DNA from: Halomonas halophila
Lineage (GTDB): Bacteria; Pseudomonadota; Gammaproteobacteria; Pseudomonadales; Halomonadaceae
Assembly (NCBI GenBank): GCA_002433675.1
Contig: DJIP01000321.1
Location: 1-18,893, forward strand
DNA length: 18,893 nt
Direction of reading: 5' to 3'
Position 1 is the stretch's first letter. Each line of letters starts with the position of its first letter. A program made the position numbers and the translations under genes. The notes beneath the pieces were generated by a model, which ran no database searches, was not told the DNA's origin, and was given only the letters and a program-made list of their open reading frames with translations. This document shows, one piece after another, positions 16,001-18,893 of this stretch.

Positions 16001-16600
16001 TCAGCGGCTGAGCTGAACCTCGCTGTGGCCACCATTTCTCAGCGTGACTTCCTTGATCACGATCTGGCGGCTGCCACTGGCCGGGTCGACCACCGTGCCC
16101 GAAACGTAGAAGTCGCCGGGGGGCAGGTCGCGTAGCTGGAAGTAGCCGTTGGTGTCGGTGCGGGTGGTGTGGGTGTATTCGCGAGCCCGTGGGTCGGCGC
16201 GTTCCACCGCTCGGCCAGCCAGCGCCTGGGCGGCCGCCTCGGCGGAGTATTTGGTGATCGGCGCGACCGATACCGTTTCGCCACCACCGATGACCGGGCC
16301 TGCGGGGGTGTTCAGGGTCAGTCTGCCGGACAGCACTGCGCTGCCGCTCTTCGGCAGCTGGGCGTAGACGTCGGCGGGGAAGGGGATTTCCCTGGGAACC
16401 CTGGCCTGATCGGCGGTGGGCTGGTCGTCTCTCGGGCCCGGCTGTTCGATCGGGGTGTCGGGTTCGCCGATCTCGATGACCTCCGGGGCGCGGGACGTGC
16501 CGGTGGTGCTGACGCCCTGACAGCCGGCGATCAGCAAGGCGAGGATGGCGATTGCCGCCAGGCGGAGTCGGCGTGACAACAGCGGGTAGGGTGCCTTCAT
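16001..16600 (-). CDS. Putative outer-membrane lipoprotein with carboxypeptidase-regulatory-like domain
   Basis: A 199-residue secreted lipoprotein. It has a basic N-terminus, a hydrophobic segment (about 13-25), and the lipobox LIAGC with Cys27 as the modified residue; Gln at +2 predicts outer-membrane sorting. A Pro/Glu/Asp-rich linker (about 35-75) follows, then a beta-sandwich-like region with TDTNGYFQLRDLPPGDFYVSG, the pattern of CarboxypepD_reg / prealbumin-like domains, ending in EVQLSR. The function is unknown; such domains often help stabilise or display surface proteins. ATG at 16600-16598 has AAGGAG 9 bp upstream. The gene is alone, ends against the hda terminator, and lies downstream of the phasin on the same strand, separated by the repeat array. 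Confidence 0.8.
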   Translation of the reverse strand: MKAPYPLLSRRLRLAAIAILALLIAGCQGVSTTGTSRAPEVIEIGEPDTPIEQPGPRDDQPTADQARVPREIPFPADVYAQLPKSGSAVLSGRLTLNTPAGPVIGGGETVSVAPITKYSAEAAAQALAGRAVERADPRAREYTHTTRTDTNGYFQLRDLPPGDFYVSGTVVDPASGSRQIVIKEVTLRNGGHSEVQLSR

Positions 16601-16777
16601 GGCGCGGTCTCCTTGCAACGAATGTCGTTGGGCCCTGTGTGCTGTCAGCTTATGGAATCGGCGTCGGAATTGCCACGCATGCCGTGTGCATGGCCGGATA
16701 GGCGTCTGCCGCCCTTTGAAGGTCTCATGCCGCTGCCGGTATCGAGACAGCGTCTGCTCTGGACGTGCAAACGTAAA
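16601..16777. other. Gene-free stretch between lipoprotein gene and repeat array
   Basis: These 177 bases hold the upstream region of the lipoprotein gene. I see no convincing promoter hexamers, RNA gene or coding frame. The neighbouring 16778-17155 is also gene-free and is described as the repeat array. Confidence 0.6.
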
Positions 16778-16778
16778 A

Positions 16779-16804
16779 CGGCCCCCGATCGAAATCGGGG
16801 GCCG
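16779..16804 (-). terminator. Distal terminator copy (unit 1)
   Basis: On the minus strand CGGCCCCCGAT-TTCG-ATCGGGGGCCG (11-bp stem) is followed by TTTTACG. This is the only copy with a proper T-run, so it is the most efficient-looking stop for phasin transcripts. Confidence 0.85.
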
Positions 16805-16931
16805 CTTGGTGAACGACCTGGGTCGTTCAGGCGTTTACCGTAGCCAGATGACTTGGTGTTGGCGGTAGCCTTGGTGGCGGTGTCGATAAAGCAGCGCCTT
16901 GACGATGCCTGCAGCTACAAGAGACACAAGA

Positions 16932-16958
16932 CGGCCCCCGATCGAAATCGGGGGGCCG
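16932..16958 (-). terminator. Middle terminator-like hairpin (unit 2)
   Basis: Same stem and UUCG loop as unit 1, with one extra C (minus strand) bulged in one arm. The tail is TCTTGTGTCTC, not a T-run, so termination would be partial. Confidence 0.7.
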
Positions 16959-17085
16959 CTTGGTGAACGATCTGGGTCGTTCAGGTGTTTACCGTAGCCG
17001 GATGACTTGGTGTTGGCAGTAGCCTTGGTGGCGGTGTCGATAAAGCAGCGCCTTGACGATGCCTGCAGCTACAAGAGATACAAGA

Positions 17086-17111
17086 CGGCCCCCGATCGAA
17101 ATCGGGGGCCG
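17086..17111 (-). terminator. Proximal terminator-like hairpin of the phasin gene (unit 3)
   Basis: Same perfect 11-bp stem and UUCG loop, 45 bases after the phasin TAA. The tail TCTTGTATCTC is U-containing but interrupted, so some read-through to units 2 and 1 is likely. Confidence 0.75.
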
Positions 17112-17155
17112 CTTGGTGAACGACCTGGGTCGTTCAGGCGTTTACCGTAGCCAGA

Positions 17156-17542
17156 TTACTTGGCGTTGGCAGTAGCCTTGGTGGCGGTGTCGGTGGCCGC
17201 CTTGACGTTCTCTTCGGCCAGCTTCTGGCTCTTGGAGACGAAGTCCTGCTGCAGGGCCACGACCTTCTCGGCGTCGCCTTTCAGGCGCTCGGTCAGGTCC
17301 TTGGCGACCTTCTGCTGGCCTTCCATGTAGGAGCGCAGACCTTCGACGTCCTTGACGGAAGTGAAGGCGCGAGCCTGGGCCAGACCGGTCTCGGTGTAGG
17401 CCTTGGCGGCTTCCAGCTGGGCGCTGGTCAGCTTCTCGGCGAAGTCGACGGTCAGGCTGGCGTAGGCGCGGGCCGGGCCGAAGAACAGGTTTTCGACTTG
17501 CTCGTTGTTGAACAGTGCTTTGGTATCGATAGTGCGCATCAT
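17156..17542 (-). CDS. Phasin family protein (PHA granule-associated)
   Basis: Small amphipathic helical protein that coats polyhydroxyalkanoate granules and affects their size and number. It has 128 residues with no signal peptide and is nearly all helix: TKALFNNEQVENLFFGPARAYASLTVDFAEKL (8-38), then Glu/Ala/Lys-rich helices, ending in an Ala/Thr/Lys tail, TATKATANAK, of the kind common in phasins. Two adjacent ATGs (17542-17540 and 17539-17537) follow AGGAGG by 5 and 8 bp; either may be used. No phaC or other PHA gene is in the window, so it is a stand-alone phasin and I give no symbol. Its 3' coding end, UTR and terminator are repeated downstream. A good promoter lies about 90 bp upstream. 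Confidence 0.9.
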   Translation of the reverse strand: MMRTIDTKALFNNEQVENLFFGPARAYASLTVDFAEKLTSAQLEAAKAYTETGLAQARAFTSVKDVEGLRSYMEGQQKVAKDLTERLKGDAEKVVALQQDFVSKSQKLAEENVKAATDTATKATANAK

Positions 17543-17632
17543 GTAAACCTCCTGGGGTTTCGAACTGCTTGTCGGCGATGACCGTGGGACCATTCCCAGT
17601 GGTCGATGCCGTTGCGTCGTCTGTTGCAGTGC

Positions 17633-17661
17633 ACAATAGCAGAGGGTTTTGTGCATCGCAA
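17633..17661 (-). promoter_or_regulatory. Promoter of the phasin gene
   Basis: On the minus strand TTGCGA (17661-17656), exactly 17 bp, TATTGT (17638-17633), preceded by TGC to give an extended -10. Each hexamer matches four of six. The leader would be about 85 bases and contains the strong AGGAGG site. Confidence 0.6.
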
Positions 17662-17947
17662 CATGGATTAGGGTCGAGACGTGGGGGAAAAGGGGTCTGG
17701 GTCCAAAGAATGCTTGAAACAGCGAAAAAACGACGAAAAGTCCGTTATCTAGCCTTCTTCGCCCTTCGATGGGACACCGGCGTGGAAGTTCACCGTGCCC
17801 CAGGATCGCCTTCAGCCTAGTGTGGAGAGATGACAGCGATGTGATCCCTGCAAGCCTTGCAAGCAGGAAGTCTCGCCACCATGGTATTCAAGAGAAAACG
17901 AAGGACCGTACCCTTAACCCTTTGCCTTTGATGATCAGGAGTGATCC
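17662..17947. other. Upstream region of fumC
   Basis: About 285 bases between the phasin promoter and fumC. The part around 17690-17760 is A-rich and lower in GC than its surroundings (for example GCGAAAAAACGACGAAAAG), as in regulatory DNA. TTGAAA and TTATCT are present but 25 bp apart, too far for a sigma70 pair. I see no RNA gene or small reading frame worth calling. AGGAG at 17937-17941 is the fumC ribosome site. Confidence 0.5.

Positions 17948-18893
<946 letters not shown>

Larger units (their letters stand above)
16778..17192 (-). repeat. Triplicated phasin 3' end and terminator
   Basis: Tandem units start at 16778, 16931 and 17085 (153 and 154 bp, third merging into the phasin gene). 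Units 1 and 2 differ by about five substitutions and one extra G. Each unit contains, on the phasin strand, the last ~35 coding bases (DTATKATAN-K), the 3' UTR, a small hairpin (GAACGACC ... GGTCGTTC) and an 11-bp UUCG-loop hairpin. In units 1 and 2 the stop TAA reads TCA, and beyond the coding remnant there are ~45 bases, starting ATAAAGCAGC and ending ACAAG, that do not match the phasin except for a short CGTCAAGGCG. Only unit 3 belongs to the working gene. Best read as duplication of the gene's tail, perhaps left from a collapsed tandem phasin pair. Confidence 0.9.

Noticed and set aside
16778..17192. Possible CRISPR array or mobile repeat
   Set aside because: Units are ~153 bp, contiguous, without unique spacers, and derived from the neighbouring gene. 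No cas genes, transposase or target-site duplications are seen.
17142..17636. Second minus-strand frame across the phasin gene
   Set aside because: It is the phasin sequence read in another frame; the Arg/Gly-rich product lacks the helical phasin pattern and a ribosome site.

Overview
The window is GC-rich chromosomal DNA of a gammaproteobacterium, most likely Halomonas or a close relative (Halomonadaceae). This is inferred from three things: a urease cluster ending in ureE-ureF-ureG-ureJ, the block purN-purM / AI-2E permease-hda (also known from Pseudomonas), and a stand-alone phasin beside a class II fumarase. Almost everything is core or housekeeping. I see no tRNA, rRNA, CRISPR array, insertion sequence, prophage or integron signature.

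Layout. (1) 2-4427: urease genes on +. The 3' part of ureC is followed by ureE (long tandemly duplicated His-rich tail), ureF, ureG and ureJ/hupE, closed by a hairpin. Together they supply the catalytic subunit, nickel delivery, GTP-dependent metallocentre assembly and probable nickel uptake. ureA, ureB and ureD would have to lie outside the window. (2) 4555-8422: unlinked small units: a membrane-anchored PLD-superfamily protein, a 73-residue LapA-domain membrane protein, a YihY/BrkB membrane protein convergent with it and overlapping it by 65 bp, a DCC-family (DUF393) thiol protein, and the ribosome-rescue hydrolase ArfB. (3) 8670-10301: a 543-residue unrecognised protein with one membrane anchor, a long coiled coil and an acidic Ser/Gln/Glu/Ala tail. 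It ends at a strong UUCG-loop terminator. (4) 10477-12008: apbC (Mrp, short form) and dcd on +. (5) 12073-13945: a two-way terminator, then purN and purM on -, overlapping by ATGA. (6) 14120-15912: an AI-2E permease and hda on +, overlapping by ATGA. (7) 15934-16600: another two-way terminator and a small lipoprotein on -. (8) 16778-17542: a phasin gene on - whose last ~35 coding bases, 3' UTR and terminator are present three times in tandem (~153-bp period). The two distal copies have lost the stop codon and carry a foreign ~45-bp segment. (9) 17948-end: fumC, cut inside its lyase signature.

The least ordinary signals are the phasin 3'-end/terminator triplication, the coiled-coil protein, the UreE tail repeat, the lapA/yihY tail-to-tail overlap and a perfect 12-bp hairpin between ureF and ureG. 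I found no convincing new multi-gene system. The phasin 3'-UTR array is the best candidate for something undescribed.
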